Under the pieces are notes generated by a model. It searched no databases, was not told where the DNA came from, and saw only the letters and a program-made list of their open reading frames with translations. Below, piece after piece: positions 54,426 through 63,929 of a DNA stretch of 64,000 nucleotides. Positions within the stretch are counted from its first letter, which is position 1. Every line of letters begins with the position of its first letter. The translations under genes were made by a program, and so were the position numbers. Origin of the DNA: Aquimarina sediminis (GTDB taxonomy: Bacteria > Bacteroidota > Bacteroidia > Flavobacteriales > Flavobacteriaceae); NCBI RefSeq assembly GCF_002895435.1, contig NZ_POYJ01000008.1, positions 124,001 through 188,000 on the forward strand. The letters run 5' to 3'.

Positions 54426-55044
54426 GATACTTATAGCAGATGATCACCCATTATTATTAAAAGGACTTGAAGAGTTTCTAAAAGATCTAAAATATCCTAT
54501 TATAGGAACATATACCGATGGTCTTTCTGCATACAATGCAATTATTAAAAACAAACCCGATATTGCAATTTTGGACATTGAAATGCCAAACCTTACCGGT
54601 GTTGATATTGCCAAAAAATGCAAAAGGCATCAAATTGAAACCAAAATAATACTGATTACGCTTCACAAAGAAAAGAAATTTTTTGAGCAGGCTATCAAAT
54701 ATAATATCCATGGGTATTTACTTAAAGAGTTTGCTTTAAATGAAATTGAAGATTGTATAACGAGTGTTTGCAAGGGAGAGCCTTATTTTAGTTCAAAAAT
54801 TTATAAACGTTTTTCGCATACTTCTGAACCCAATTCGGAGATCGAAAAACTTACTCCTTCTGAGATTAAAATTCTTAAACGAATTGCTGAGGAAATGACC
54901 AGTACAGAAATTGCGGATCTTCTAAATATTTCTGTAAGAACAGTAGAAAAGCACCGAGCTAATATAATCAGAAAACTCACACTGGAACAAAAACCAAATG
55001 CACTGCTGATATGGTCGCAAAAAAACAAACAATTATTCTTGTAA
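54412..55044 (+). CDS. LuxR/NarL-type response regulator
   Basis: A 210-residue regulator with a receiver domain (ADDHPLL at 9-15, phospho-acceptor Asp55 in AILDIEMPNLTG, KEF lysine near 105) and a LuxR-type HTH (LTPSEIKILKRIAEEM, then STEIADLLNISVRTVEKH). It overlaps the kinase gene and must be its partner. No target site can be assigned; the orphan T9SS-tail gene 158 bp downstream is a neighbour in the same direction. Confidence 0.93.
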   Translation: MLRPRILIADDHPLLLKGLEEFLKDLKYPIIGTYTDGLSAYNAIIKNKPDIAILDIEMPNLTGVDIAKKCKRHQIETKIILITLHKEKKFFEQAIKYNIHGYLLKEFALNEIEDCITSVCKGEPYFSSKIYKRFSHTSEPNSEIEKLTPSEIKILKRIAEEMTSTEIADLLNISVRTVEKHRANIIRKLTLEQKPNALLIWSQKNKQLFL

Positions 55045-55202
55045 ATTAAGTCTGGTATATACTTCTTCCTCTTTAAGATTACGTAGGGCTACGTATGTTG
55101 TAAAGAAGTAAAACTATCTATATTTGCTGTATAATATTTCAATCAAAATTATTGTAAGATTTTGAAAAAAATAAGTAGCTAATAAGAGATATAGTAACTC
55201 AG

Positions 55203-55454
55203 ATGAATAACTCAAAATATAATTCTTTTTTTATATTCCCTAATCCTTTAAGGGCCGAGATTTATATAGATCGAAAATCTGAAACATCTATCGCAAGCTG
55301 TAAAATATTTAATTTAAAAGGTCATTTAATAAGAGAGAATAAAAATTTGTCAATTAAGAATACGATTTCTTTTTCTTCATTTCCGTCAGGAACATATATA
55401 ATCAAAGTACAGGATGAAAATGAAACAGTTATAAAAAACTTTCTAAAACTATAG
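55203..55454 (+). CDS. Orphan T9SS type A sorting tail, 83 residues
   Basis: The whole protein is a Por_Secre_tail-type C-terminal domain: FIFPNPLRAEIYI at the start, KIFNLKGHLIRE in the middle, and SFPSGTYIIKVQDEN with FLKL at the end. There is no signal peptide and no cargo. Normally this tail is the last 70-80 residues of a secreted protein. It may be the remnant of a lost cargo gene or a stand-alone product. The ATG at 55203 precedes the domain by only a few residues. Upstream sequence in the frame shows no leftover cargo. Confidence 0.7.
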   Translation: MNNSKYNSFFIFPNPLRAEIYIDRKSETSIASCKIFNLKGHLIRENKNLSIKNTISFSSFPSGTYIIKVQDENETVIKNFLKL

Positions 55455-55701
55455 TTATAGGAAGATTGGGGGGAATGGAGACTATCAATTTAATTTGATA
55501 GTCTCTTTTCATGTTTTAGAAGTTTTATAAAGAGATTTTTGAAGTATAAGCTTTGTGTTTTTTGCTGAAGAGCAGTTGCTTGCAAATCTATTTATTATGC
55601 ATGCATATAATATAATAAGGGTTTCTTTTATCAAGATGTTAAGAATACATATATTGTGTAGCAGTTTTTAGTCTGGCACAAAATAACACAATACACAATA
55701 T

Positions 55702-56709
55702 ATGTATACTTCAAAAATATCAGGTTTAGGATACTATGTCCCTGAAAATATTGTAACCAATGATGATCTTTCTAAATTGATGGACACTAATGACGAATGG
55801 ATTCAAGAGCGTACAGGTATAAAAGAAAGGCGTCACATCAAAAAAGGTGATGGTAATAGCACCTCGACTATGGGGGTGAAAGCAGCGAAAATTGCTTTAG
55901 AAAGATCGAAACTTACCAAAGATGACATAGAGTTAATCATTTTTGCAACCTTGAGCCCTGATATGTATTTCCCAGGGGGAGGGGTAAGAGTTCAGGAAAT
56001 GATGGATATGAAAACTGTTCCTGCATTAGATGTTCGTAACCAATGTAGTGGATTTGTATATGCTATATCCGTAGCAGACCAGTTTATTAAAACCGGTATG
56101 TATAAAAATGTACTGGTGATAGGAAGTGAGAACCACAGTGGAGGTTTAGATATGACAACCCGAGGGAGAGGAGTTTCTGTAATTTTTGGAGATGGAGCAG
56201 GAGCTGCCATATTAACCAGAAGCGAAGAAAAAGGAAGGGGAGTTTTATCAACTCATTTGCATAGTGAAGGAGCGCATGCTAAAGAACTATCTCTAGAAGG
56301 TCCTAGTACAGAACATTGGGTGCCTGAGATTATTTCAGAGAACCCGCAAGAAAATATTCCTTACTATCCTTATATGAATGGTCAGTTTGTATTTAAAAAT
56401 GCCGTAGTACGTTTTTCTGAAGTGATTAATGAAGGATTACAGGCTAATAATCTATCGGCAGCAGATATTGACATGCTAATACCACATCAAGCAAATTTGA
56501 GAATATCTCAATTTGTGCAACGCCAGTTTAAATTATCTGATGATCAAGTGTATAATAATATTCAGAAATATGGTAATACTACTGCAGCTTCAATTCCTAT
56601 AGCACTTACAGAAGCATGGGAGCAAGGAAAAATAAAAGAAGGGGACTTGGTGGTTCTTGCAGCTTTCGGAAGTGGATTTACCTGGGGTAGTGCTATTATT
56701 AAATGGTAA
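55702..56709 (+). CDS. 3-oxoacyl-ACP synthase III family protein (FabH-like)
   Basis: A 335-residue condensing enzyme with the Cys-His-Asn triad: Cys115 in DVRNQCSGF, His262 in PHQANLRI, Asn292 in KYGNTTAAS. KAS III starts fatty acid synthesis by joining acetyl-CoA (or branched primers) to malonyl-ACP. The gene is not next to plsX/rpmF as the housekeeping fabH usually is, so it is likely an extra member, perhaps for a special primer or a secondary product. The segment GPSTEHWVPEIISENPQ (about 200-216) is an insert near the substrate region. A terminator follows. Confidence 0.85.
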   Translation: MYTSKISGLGYYVPENIVTNDDLSKLMDTNDEWIQERTGIKERRHIKKGDGNSTSTMGVKAAKIALERSKLTKDDIELIIFATLSPDMYFPGGGVRVQEMMDMKTVPALDVRNQCSGFVYAISVADQFIKTGMYKNVLVIGSENHSGGLDMTTRGRGVSVIFGDGAGAAILTRSEEKGRGVLSTHLHSEGAHAKELSLEGPSTEHWVPEIISENPQENIPYYPYMNGQFVFKNAVVRFSEVINEGLQANNLSAADIDMLIPHQANLRISQFVQRQFKLSDDQVYNNIQKYGNTTAASIPIALTEAWEQGKIKEGDLVVLAAFGSGFTWGSAIIKW

Positions 56710-56730
56710 CTCATTAAACAAAAAAACAAA

Positions 56731-56760
56731 AACGCGAAGCAATCAAGCTTCGCGTTTTTT
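56731..56760 (+). terminator. Intrinsic terminator after the FabH-like gene
   Basis: AACGCGAAGC (56731-56740), loop AATCAA, GCTTCGCGTT (56747-56756), then TTTT. Confidence 0.9.
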
Positions 56761-56952
56761 TATCTAATAACTCGGTTATCAATTTTTTAAAGGCTAATTC
56801 AAATAAATCATAACCATGATTATACTATATTAAACGTTGTAAAATCTAATGTGTTACAGAATTCTTGAATTTTTTGCAATTATTTAACTTTAAGGTGTTT
56901 TTTTGCGAAATTGCCATTAAAATAGATGCTTTTTTGAGATTTTAGAGGTGGG

Positions 56953-59328
56953 TTATAGCAATCCTCCACCAGATTTTTCATTATCGTCTCTTCGTTTTCT
57001 TGAAGCTTTTCTGTTTTTACCACTTCCAAAACGATAGGATAACCCTAAAAATACAGTTTGTGTTTCTCCTTGGAACTCTCCATTTTGCTGATAAGGAATC
57101 TCACTTTCAATCCTGAATTTCATTGTATCAAATATGTCATTGAAGTTGATGCTAAAAGTACCTTTGCCTCCTAAGAAATTATAACGGGCTCCTGCATTAA
57201 CAAAATAGAATGGCTTAAGATTAAACTGAATTTCGTCTCGAGCACTGCGATAAAATCCGAACAATTGAAAAGTCAAACTTTTTGTCGCCTTTATGCTGTT
57301 GTTCATTCTAATATTATAAACTGTAGAACTAATATCCCTTGATATATTGTTTACTACCCCTTTTTGATTTTGAGAGAATAAATCAAAACTGGTATTAACG
57401 CTCCACCAATTTGTGAATTTATAACTACCATTTACTTCGATACCATAGGCAGAATTATCGTCAAAATTTGCATGGGTTAATATTTGTCGAGTATCATCCA
57501 AAGGGTCTATGGATAAGGTTTGATTAATTTCATCATTGATTTGACGATAAAATACTCCTCCCGTGATTGAACCTTTATTTAATTTTCTAGTATAATTTAC
57601 TTCTAGTGAGTTCGTGAATTGCGGATCTAAAGAAGGGTTTCCTCTTCCCGAAATTCTGGGAGTATTCCATTCTCGTATCGGACTTACCTGATTTAGTCCT
57701 GGTCTGTCAACTCGTCTGCTATAGCTTAGTTGATAGCTGTTTTTTTCTCCTGGCTTGTATGATAAATAAGCAGATGGATATACAGTGATATAATCATCTT
57801 CGAATACAGTTTCATTATTTCTGATTGCTGTAACATCATAACTTTCTACACGTGCTCCTACCTGATATGACCATTTTTCAAAATTTTGCCCATAAGTTGC
57901 ATATGCCGAGTAGATATCTCTATCATAGCTAAAAGCTATATTTTCAAATAAGAGTGAAGTAGTGTGATAATCACTATTGGTTCTTCTAAAACGAGCTTCG
58001 GCTCCTAATTCCAGATTTGTTTTTTCTGACAATGGATTTACATAGTCTAGGTTAATAATGGTATTTTTTCTGTCATTGTCAATAAGATCATTATAAGGAA
58101 CAAAAGATCCGTCTCCGCCTGTAGCATTAAAATAATCATCACTTTCACTTTCAAAAACATTGTAATCTACTTCTAGTTCGATATTATGTCCTTCTTTTTC
58201 AAAATCATGTTTGTAGTCTAGGTTATATGTTGACGCTACATTATCTCCGACATTAATAGTAGGTTGTCTTAAATCATTTTGATCATTATTTAAAAAGAAA
58301 ATGTTTGTTACCAAATCGGTTTCACCATCAAACAAATTTTGATTAGTGTAGACAGAAAAAGTGTTTTTGTCGTTGATATAGTAATCAAGACCAACTTTAA
58401 AAATATGAGATTTGTTATTTGATAATATATCGATTACTTGTTTAGTATTATCATCATTTCTAAAAATAAACCCTCCTTGTCTCTGTTTAGAAACATTTGA
58501 ACCGTAATTACCGTACACATTTACTTTTCCTGTTCTATAGTTAAGATCTATAGAACTGTTAAATCTGGCATTTTCATCGTAGTTAAGACCTAAATTGATA
58601 TTACCATTAAAACCAATAGTACTATTTTTATGAAGTACAATATTGATAATACCGCTCATTCCTTCTGGGTTGTATTTTGCTGAAGGATTAGTGATTAACT
58701 CAATTTTCTTAATTGAAGTAGACGGAATTTGTTTTAATAATTGAGTTGCATCAATATTAGTTGGTTTACCATCAATAAGGATACGGACATTTTGATTTCC
58801 GCGTAGCGCTATATTTCCGTCCTGATCTACATTAACCGATGGGATATTGTTCATGATTTCGGCAGCAGTACCTCCGGTTGTAGTAAGGTCTTTACCTATA
58901 TTAATAATTTTGCGATCAATTTTTTGCTCAATTGTAGTTCGCTCTGCCACTACCGTTACATCATCCAAAGCTTCGGCTTCTTCTTCTAATGATACCGTCC
59001 CAACATTAACATCTTTACTATTTCTCGAAATTTCGATAGGCTGAGAATATGTTTTATATCCAATAAACTGTATTTTTAATGTATAATTTCCTTTAGGGAT
59101 ATCTGAGATTAAAAACTCTCCATTATCAGTACTTATTCCTCCACTAATAATTTTGTTGGTTCCATCATGGATTGCAACAGTCGCATAGGGTATTGGTTGC
59201 TGTAAATTCTTGTCAATAACTTTTCCTTGAATAGATCCTACTACAGCATTATTACTTGGTTGAGCTGTTAAAAATAGACACCAAAAAGAGAAAAATAATA
59301 AAATAATCTTTTGATTGCTTGTTTTCAT
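56953..59328 (-). CDS. TonB-plug outer-membrane beta-barrel protein (OMP_b-brl_3 type), second
   Basis: A 791-residue outer-membrane protein with a signal peptide (ends LTAQ), a CarboxypepD_reg-like domain (about 30-115, GKVIDKNLQQPIPYATVAI), a plug (about 125-230, TTGGTAAEIMNNIPSVNVD and ILIDGKPTN) and a barrel ending in a glycine/arginine-rich tail (GSGKNRKASRKRRDD). It is a paralogue of the protein encoded at 44789-47107, without SusD or a regulator beside it. The 5' flank holds two palindromes and, further up, a terminator-like hairpin pointing along this strand. Confidence 0.85.
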   Translation of the reverse strand: MKTSNQKIILLFFSFWCLFLTAQPSNNAVVGSIQGKVIDKNLQQPIPYATVAIHDGTNKIISGGISTDNGEFLISDIPKGNYTLKIQFIGYKTYSQPIEISRNSKDVNVGTVSLEEEAEALDDVTVVAERTTIEQKIDRKIINIGKDLTTTGGTAAEIMNNIPSVNVDQDGNIALRGNQNVRILIDGKPTNIDATQLLKQIPSTSIKKIELITNPSAKYNPEGMSGIINIVLHKNSTIGFNGNINLGLNYDENARFNSSIDLNYRTGKVNVYGNYGSNVSKQRQGGFIFRNDDNTKQVIDILSNNKSHIFKVGLDYYINDKNTFSVYTNQNLFDGETDLVTNIFFLNNDQNDLRQPTINVGDNVASTYNLDYKHDFEKEGHNIELEVDYNVFESESDDYFNATGGDGSFVPYNDLIDNDRKNTIINLDYVNPLSEKTNLELGAEARFRRTNSDYHTTSLLFENIAFSYDRDIYSAYATYGQNFEKWSYQVGARVESYDVTAIRNNETVFEDDYITVYPSAYLSYKPGEKNSYQLSYSRRVDRPGLNQVSPIREWNTPRISGRGNPSLDPQFTNSLEVNYTRKLNKGSITGGVFYRQINDEINQTLSIDPLDDTRQILTHANFDDNSAYGIEVNGSYKFTNWWSVNTSFDLFSQNQKGVVNNISRDISSTVYNIRMNNSIKATKSLTFQLFGFYRSARDEIQFNLKPFYFVNAGARYNFLGGKGTFSINFNDIFDTMKFRIESEIPYQQNGEFQGETQTVFLGLSYRFGSGKNRKASRKRRDDNEKSGGGLL

Positions 59329-59351
59329 TTGAACGTTTATTTGATTGATAA

Positions 59352-59386
59352 TTGTTATACAATGTACTTTGTATTACATAATACAA
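59352..59386 (-). promoter_or_regulatory. Two palindromes upstream of the second TonB-plug gene
   Basis: ATTGT-TAT-ACAAT at 59352-59364 and TTGTATTA-CA-TAATACAA at 59369-59386 share TTGT/ACAA ends and are 17 bp apart. They lie within 60 bp of the start codon, where an operator would be expected. Confidence 0.5.
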
Positions 59387-59501
59387 GCACGTGTTGTTTA
59401 TAAAATTCACACAGTGATTAATTGTATATAAGTGTAAGACGATAGTTCTTAAATTCTGTTACAGCATATTTAGATTTTAACATAATATTACATAAAATAA
59501 A

Positions 59502-59526
59502 AAACCGCCCCTGTTTGGGGCGGTTT
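59502..59526 (-). terminator. Terminator-like hairpin in the divergent region
   Basis: A perfect 10-bp GC-rich stem (AAACCGCCCC 59502-59511 with GGGGCGGTTT 59517-59526). On the minus strand it is followed by TTTTTATTTT, so it would end RNA moving toward the TonB-plug gene from further right. That implies either a short RNA starting between 59530 and 59767 or attenuation of a long leader; no promoter was found there. Sequence 59531-59767 otherwise shows nothing. Confidence 0.7.
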
Positions 59527-59767
59527 CCTTATAATAACCAAATAGTAACACTAACCATCAACTATGAATAATATTCGATTATTATAAAGTAACTAACTAA
59601 CTAAATTTATGAAAAATCATATCCTTTTATAAGTAAGACGTGGTGCAGCGATTTGTGTTACATTCTTCCTTTGTTTTTAACATTTTTCAGCTTATTTTTA
59701 ACGTTTAGATCTTTAACTAATTGGTACTATAAATCTATTTTCATTACCTCATAACTAAATAATATTA

Positions 59768-60130
59768 ATGAACAAAAAGACACTGGTATTAGGGGCTTCA
59801 CTAAATACGAAGCGGTATTCAAATTTTGTGATACACAAATTAGTTGCTCATAATTATGAAGTTATCGCTGTTGGTCTAAAAAAAGGGGAAATTGCTGGTG
59901 TAAAGGTTAAAACCGATACCCAGAATATAGAAAATATTGATACTGTTACATTGTATTTAAATCCTATTAGGCAGCAACCTTATTATGATTTTATTATAAG
60001 CTTGAAACCAAGGAGAGTTATTTTTAACCCTGGAACAGAAAATCCAGAGCTATATCAAAAACTTGATGCAGCAGGAATTAAGACTGAAGTGGCATGTACG
60101 CTTGTACTACTTTCTACGAATCAGTATTAA
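59768..60130 (+). CDS. CoA-binding domain protein (YccU-like)
   Basis: A 120-residue single Rossmann domain of the CoA_binding_2 type ([19 protein letters not shown] at the start, [16 protein letters not shown] near the end). The stand-alone form is widespread and has no settled function; CoA or a related nucleotide is the presumed ligand. The gene converges with and overlaps the symporter gene by 24 bp, and no terminator is visible between them. Confidence 0.85.
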   Translation: MNKKTLVLGASLNTKRYSNFVIHKLVAHNYEVIAVGLKKGEIAGVKVKTDTQNIENIDTVTLYLNPIRQQPYYDFIISLKPRRVIFNPGTENPELYQKLDAAGIKTEVACTLVLLSTNQY

Positions 60131-61546
60131 TCCCAGAAAAGTTAAAAAACCATTTAGAATTAGGATAAAGAACCCAAATTTGAATCCAAACCAATTATCA
60201 CTATTACTACTAATGATATAAGATAAAATTGGAGATAAGATTGCAATGATTGGTACAAAGCGATCTTTTACTTTTAATTTTGTAAATAATCCAAAGGCAT
60301 ACAAACCTAGTAATGGTCCATAGGTATATCCCGCAAAGACGAATAACTTGGCAATTACACTTTCATCCCTGATGATATATTTAAAAGCTATTATTACCAG
60401 AACAAGTATAAAAGAAAAGAGTATATGTATCTTTTTTCGCATTTTTACCTGATCGGTTTGATTGTATTTTTTTTCTATACCCAATATATCTATGCTAAAT
60501 GATGTCGTTAAGGATGTTAATGCACTATCAGCACTACTATAAGCAGCCGCAATAAGACCAAGTACAAAAAATATTGCAATTCCAAAACCTAATCCACTTT
60601 GTGTAGCAATCACAGGAAAAAGTTGGTCTTTGTGGGCATCAATTCCATTTTGTGATGCATATTGAGTGAGCAGTAAACCAAGACCTAAAAAAATAAAATT
60701 TACAATAGTCAATACAATGGTAAACCAAAAAATATTTTTTTGTGCATCTTTTAAATTTCGACAGGTAAGATTTTTTTGCATCATATCCTGATCTAGTCCC
60801 GTCATAACAATTGCAATAAAAGCACCGGATAAGAATTGTTTCCAAAAATAATTTGCACTTTTTATATCATCAAAAAAGAACATCTTTGAAAGGTCACTTT
60901 CTAAGATATAGCCAAGTAGGTTAGATCCGCTAATCCCCAAATCATCTGATACGTAGTAGATTGCTACTCCGACTGCTATTAGCATAAACAAAGTTTGTAA
61001 TGTGTCTGTCCAAACAATAGTTTTAATTCCGGATTTAAAAGTATATAGCCATATCAAAAGTATGGTTATAATCACTGTAACCCAAAAAGGAATGCCCAGT
61101 GCATCAAAAAGAATTGATTGCAAAACATTTGCAACCAAAAATAGTCTGAAACTCGCTCCAATGACTCTGGAAAGTAAGAAAAAAGAAGCGCCCGTTTTGT
61201 ATGAATAATTACCAAAACGTTCATCTAGATATGTATAAATCGATGTAAGATTAAGTTTATAATACAGAGGTAATAATATAGTACCTATAACCGCGTACCC
61301 TAAAATATACCCCAAAACCACCTGCATATAACTAAATTGAGAGGCTTCGATCCATCCAGGAACCGATATAAAGGTGACACCACTTAAAGAAGCCCCTATC
61401 ATACCAAAGGCTACAATATACCATGGTGATTGACGATTGGCTTTAAAAAAAGCATCGTTTCCTGAATTATTTCCTGTGAAATATGAAATGAGAAGAAGAA
61501 TCCCAAAATAAGCTGCAATAAGAAGCAGGATGTGTAATGGCTGCAT
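60107..61546 (-). CDS. Sodium:solute symporter (SSS family)
   Basis: A 479-residue polytopic inner-membrane transporter with about 13 helices. The SSS pattern is visible in [31 protein letters not shown] and [22 protein letters not shown], the last being the sodium-symporter signature region. Sodium-coupled uptake of a sugar, sialic acid or carboxylate is likely; the substrate cannot be told. Not in an operon with a matching catabolic gene. Confidence 0.9.
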   Translation of the reverse strand: MQPLHILLLIAAYFGILLLISYFTGNNSGNDAFFKANRQSPWYIVAFGMIGASLSGVTFISVPGWIEASQFSYMQVVLGYILGYAVIGTILLPLYYKLNLTSIYTYLDERFGNYSYKTGASFFLLSRVIGASFRLFLVANVLQSILFDALGIPFWVTVIITILLIWLYTFKSGIKTIVWTDTLQTLFMLIAVGVAIYYVSDDLGISGSNLLGYILESDLSKMFFFDDIKSANYFWKQFLSGAFIAIVMTGLDQDMMQKNLTCRNLKDAQKNIFWFTIVLTIVNFIFLGLGLLLTQYASQNGIDAHKDQLFPVIATQSGLGFGIAIFFVLGLIAAAYSSADSALTSLTTSFSIDILGIEKKYNQTDQVKMRKKIHILFSFILVLVIIAFKYIIRDESVIAKLFVFAGYTYGPLLGLYAFGLFTKLKVKDRFVPIIAILSPILSYIISSNSDNWFGFKFGFFILILNGFLTFLGLILIRRK

Positions 61547-61690
61547 GAATCTTGGTTAAAATGAAACCCCAAAATACAAATTTTAGAAGTATTAACTGTG
61601 CTGACCCAGAATTTAGTTATCAGTCAAATATTTTTATGAAAAAAACAGAAAAAATGCAATAGTGATCAAATCAACTCTTCATGCTTATAT

Positions 61691-62377
61691 CTACTTGTTT
61701 CTTACATCACTTTCAATCATACCGTCTCTTAATCTAATTACTCTATGTGCATGTTCGGCTACTTCTTCTTCATGAGTAACAAGAATTACGGTATTACCAG
61801 CTGCATGAATTTCATCAAAAAGCTGCATGATCTCTAATGAAGTTTTAGAATCCAAATTACCTGTAGGTTCATCGGCTAATATTATCGAAGGTTTATTAAC
61901 CAGTGCCCGTCCAACAGCTACACGCTGTCGCTGTCCCCCCGAGAGTTGATTAGGTTTATGATCCATTCGATCAGAGAGACCAACATCAGTAAGAACTTCT
62001 TCTGCTCTGATCACCCTATCTTTTTTCGAAATCCCTGCATATACCATTGGCAATGCAACATTATCTAATGCAGTGGTTCTTGGCAATAGATTAAAAGTTT
62101 GAAATACAAAACCAATTTCCCGATTTCGTATATCTGCCAATTCATTATCAGTCATCATACTTACATCGTTTCCATTTAGGTTATATGTTCCTGAGGTAGG
62201 AGTGTCTAGGCACCCTAGAAGATTCATAAGAGTGGATTTACCAGAACCAGAAGGTCCCATTATTGCCAGATATTCTCCACGGGCAATATTTAGGTCGATC
62301 CCTTTAAGAACATAAACAGTTTCCTGACCTAGTTGAAAATTTCTGACAATTCCTCTGATTTCTATAACATTTCCCAT
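61691..62377 (-). CDS. ABC transporter ATP-binding protein (MacB/LolD type)
   Basis: A 228-residue ATPase with Walker [10 protein letters not shown] (41-49), Q-loop [20 protein letters not shown], signature [15 protein letters not shown] and Walker [14 protein letters not shown]. The type serves lipoprotein-release or macrolide-export-type permeases (FtsX-like). No permease gene lies nearby, so its partner must be elsewhere. A 7-bp inverted repeat (CATTCTA/TAGAATG, 62446-62463) lies upstream between this gene and the divergent PAS gene. Confidence 0.9.
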   Translation of the reverse strand: MGNVIEIRGIVRNFQLGQETVYVLKGIDLNIARGEYLAIMGPSGSGKSTLMNLLGCLDTPTSGTYNLNGNDVSMMTDNELADIRNREIGFVFQTFNLLPRTTALDNVALPMVYAGISKKDRVIRAEEVLTDVGLSDRMDHKPNQLSGGQRQRVAVGRALVNKPSIILADEPTGNLDSKTSLEIMQLFDEIHAAGNTVILVTHEEEVAEHAHRVIRLRDGMIESDVRNK

Positions 62378-62567
62378 ATGATAACCTTTGTAAAGGATTA
62401 AGATACAATTTTTGACTATATGACGCGGCAGATAAGAACTTGTTACATTCTAATCATAGAATGTTACGTGTCTACAGCTTTTATAGTATTCAGAACAGGA
62501 TAGGTTAAAAAACAGTTAAAACTTAAACCCTCTGAATTCCCTGCTTAGACTATGATTTTTGTCATGT

Positions 62568-62595
62568 TTTGCACTTTTCGTTACTAGTATTTTTG
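62568..62595 (+). promoter_or_regulatory. Promoter of the PAS protein gene
   Basis: TTTG (62568-62571) and TATTTTTG (62588-62595); the 16-nt spacing is a little shorter than at the tRNA promoters. Start codon 28 nt further. Confidence 0.55.
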
Positions 62596-62623
62596 TATTA
62601 AACTATTAACTAACAGAAGCGAT

Positions 62624-63220
62624 ATGAAAACACTAAAGCGCCCCGAGCCTATTAATGTAGAAATAATGTTAGATCCCAAAAAAACAATCATGAGTAAAAC
62701 AGATCCTAAAGGGATTATTGAGTATGCGAATGATTATTTTATGGAAATATGTGGATATGAGGAACATGAGTTGATTGGACAGCCTCATAATGTGATTCGT
62801 CACCCAGATATGCCAAAGGTAATTTTTAAATGGTTGTGGCAGCGATTAAATGCGAAAGAAAACATCCATGCCTTAGTAAAAAATCTTGCAAAAGATGGAA
62901 GGTATTACTGGGTAATTACTGATTTTGAAGTGAAGCAAGATGAATCAGGAGAAATTACCTCATTTTTTGCACGAAGAAAGGCACCGCCAAGAGATACGAT
63001 CGAAAAAGTAAGTGAACTCTATAGAAAAATTTTGTCTATAGAACAGGCTAGAGGAGTAGAAGTTGCTGAAAAATACTTGATAGGCTATCTAGAAGAAAAA
63101 GAAATGACTTATGATGAGTTTATAGAAGACATTTGTTTGACCGAAACCAAGAAACCAGTCGATTTAAAAGAATTACAATATTATAAGCGTAAAGGCTTAT
63201 TTGTAAGAATGTTTAGATAA
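62624..63220 (+). CDS. Single-PAS protein resembling aerotaxis-receptor PAS
   Basis: A 198-residue soluble protein. Residues 15-125 form a PAS domain like that of Aer (IMSKTDPKGIIEYANDYFME, then GQPHNVIRHPDMPKVIFKWL and YYWVITDFEV), the part that binds FAD in Aer. The rest (130-198) is helical with a KRKGLFVRMFR end; there is no methyl-accepting, kinase or GGDEF domain. Flavobacteria mostly lack a flagellar chemotaxis path, so it probably signals to another partner, perhaps redox-dependent. Ligand not shown by the sequence. Confidence 0.85.
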   Translation: MKTLKRPEPINVEIMLDPKKTIMSKTDPKGIIEYANDYFMEICGYEEHELIGQPHNVIRHPDMPKVIFKWLWQRLNAKENIHALVKNLAKDGRYYWVITDFEVKQDESGEITSFFARRKAPPRDTIEKVSELYRKILSIEQARGVEVAEKYLIGYLEEKEMTYDEFIEDICLTETKKPVDLKELQYYKRKGLFVRMFR

Positions 63221-63279
63221 AAGCTGTTGTCTATGCCCAAAAATTACTTTTTGTAAACACTCTAGTTTTTAATTGTCCA

Positions 63280-63318
63280 AGCCCGAAGACTGTATTATTA
63301 TAATCTTCGGGCTTTTTT
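63280..63318 (+). terminator. Intrinsic terminator after the PAS gene
   Basis: AGCCCGAAGA (63280-63289) with TCTTCGGGCT (63304-63313), then TTTTT. It touches the 3' end of the convergent gene. Confidence 0.85.
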
Positions 63319-63892
63319 ATATCCTGATAGTAAAATGCTCTTTGGCTTGTTCTGTTCTGATAAAAACAAAACCAAGATAAAAAGTATCAATGGTTACAGT
63401 TACTTTTGAATTTTCCTTTATTTGGTTCCAAACCGCAATAGTAGATTCAGACTCCCATATCGAGTTTAGTATAATTACACTGTTGTTATGCATTTTAATA
63501 AATAATGCTTCAATTTCCTGAGGATGTTGCAATTGATTTATATCAACATAAATCATGTCATATTCTTTCTTGTTATCAGCAATTTTGTCAATTAAGATGG
63601 TGTTATCAAGTGTCAAAATTTGGGTAATGACATCAGTGTAATTGGTATGAATAAGTACTTTTTTGATCTCTAGGTAAGATGGAATCCGGTTTAGAAGTTT
63701 GGCGGTACGATATTTAAATTCAGTTTTATGATCTGACTTTTTGAGTATTGATTTTAATGTAGAGTATATTGTTTTCTCTTTAGTATTATAAAAGCATTTT
63801 GTAACAAGGTTATATACAAAAGGTGAGTGCACACCGTGCTGGTTAGTAGACTTAAAAAGGAATTTGAAATATGCTTTTGTTCTAAAGAGCAT
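63317..63892 (-). CDS. Degenerate methyltransferase-like protein
   Basis: A 191-residue protein whose two ends match flavobacterial class I SAM-methyltransferase-like proteins: the start FKSTNQHGVHSPFVYNLVTKC and the end VTVTIDTFYLGFVFIRTEQ. Those relatives, as I recall, have about 250 residues and an ELGTSxG-type SAM loop. Here that loop is missing (LEIKKVLIHTNYTDVITQIL stands in its place) and the middle is shorter, though strand 4 (YDMIYVDINQL) survives. It is an intact reading frame, so either a shortened non-catalytic protein or a gene in decay. Confidence 0.6.
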   Translation of the reverse strand: MLFRTKAYFKFLFKSTNQHGVHSPFVYNLVTKCFYNTKEKTIYSTLKSILKKSDHKTEFKYRTAKLLNRIPSYLEIKKVLIHTNYTDVITQILTLDNTILIDKIADNKKEYDMIYVDINQLQHPQEIEALFIKMHNNSVIILNSIWESESTIAVWNQIKENSKVTVTIDTFYLGFVFIRTEQAKEHFTIRI

Positions 63893-63929
63893 TTTTTTAA
63901 TCTTAATTTCTCATTTTTACTTCTAGAAA

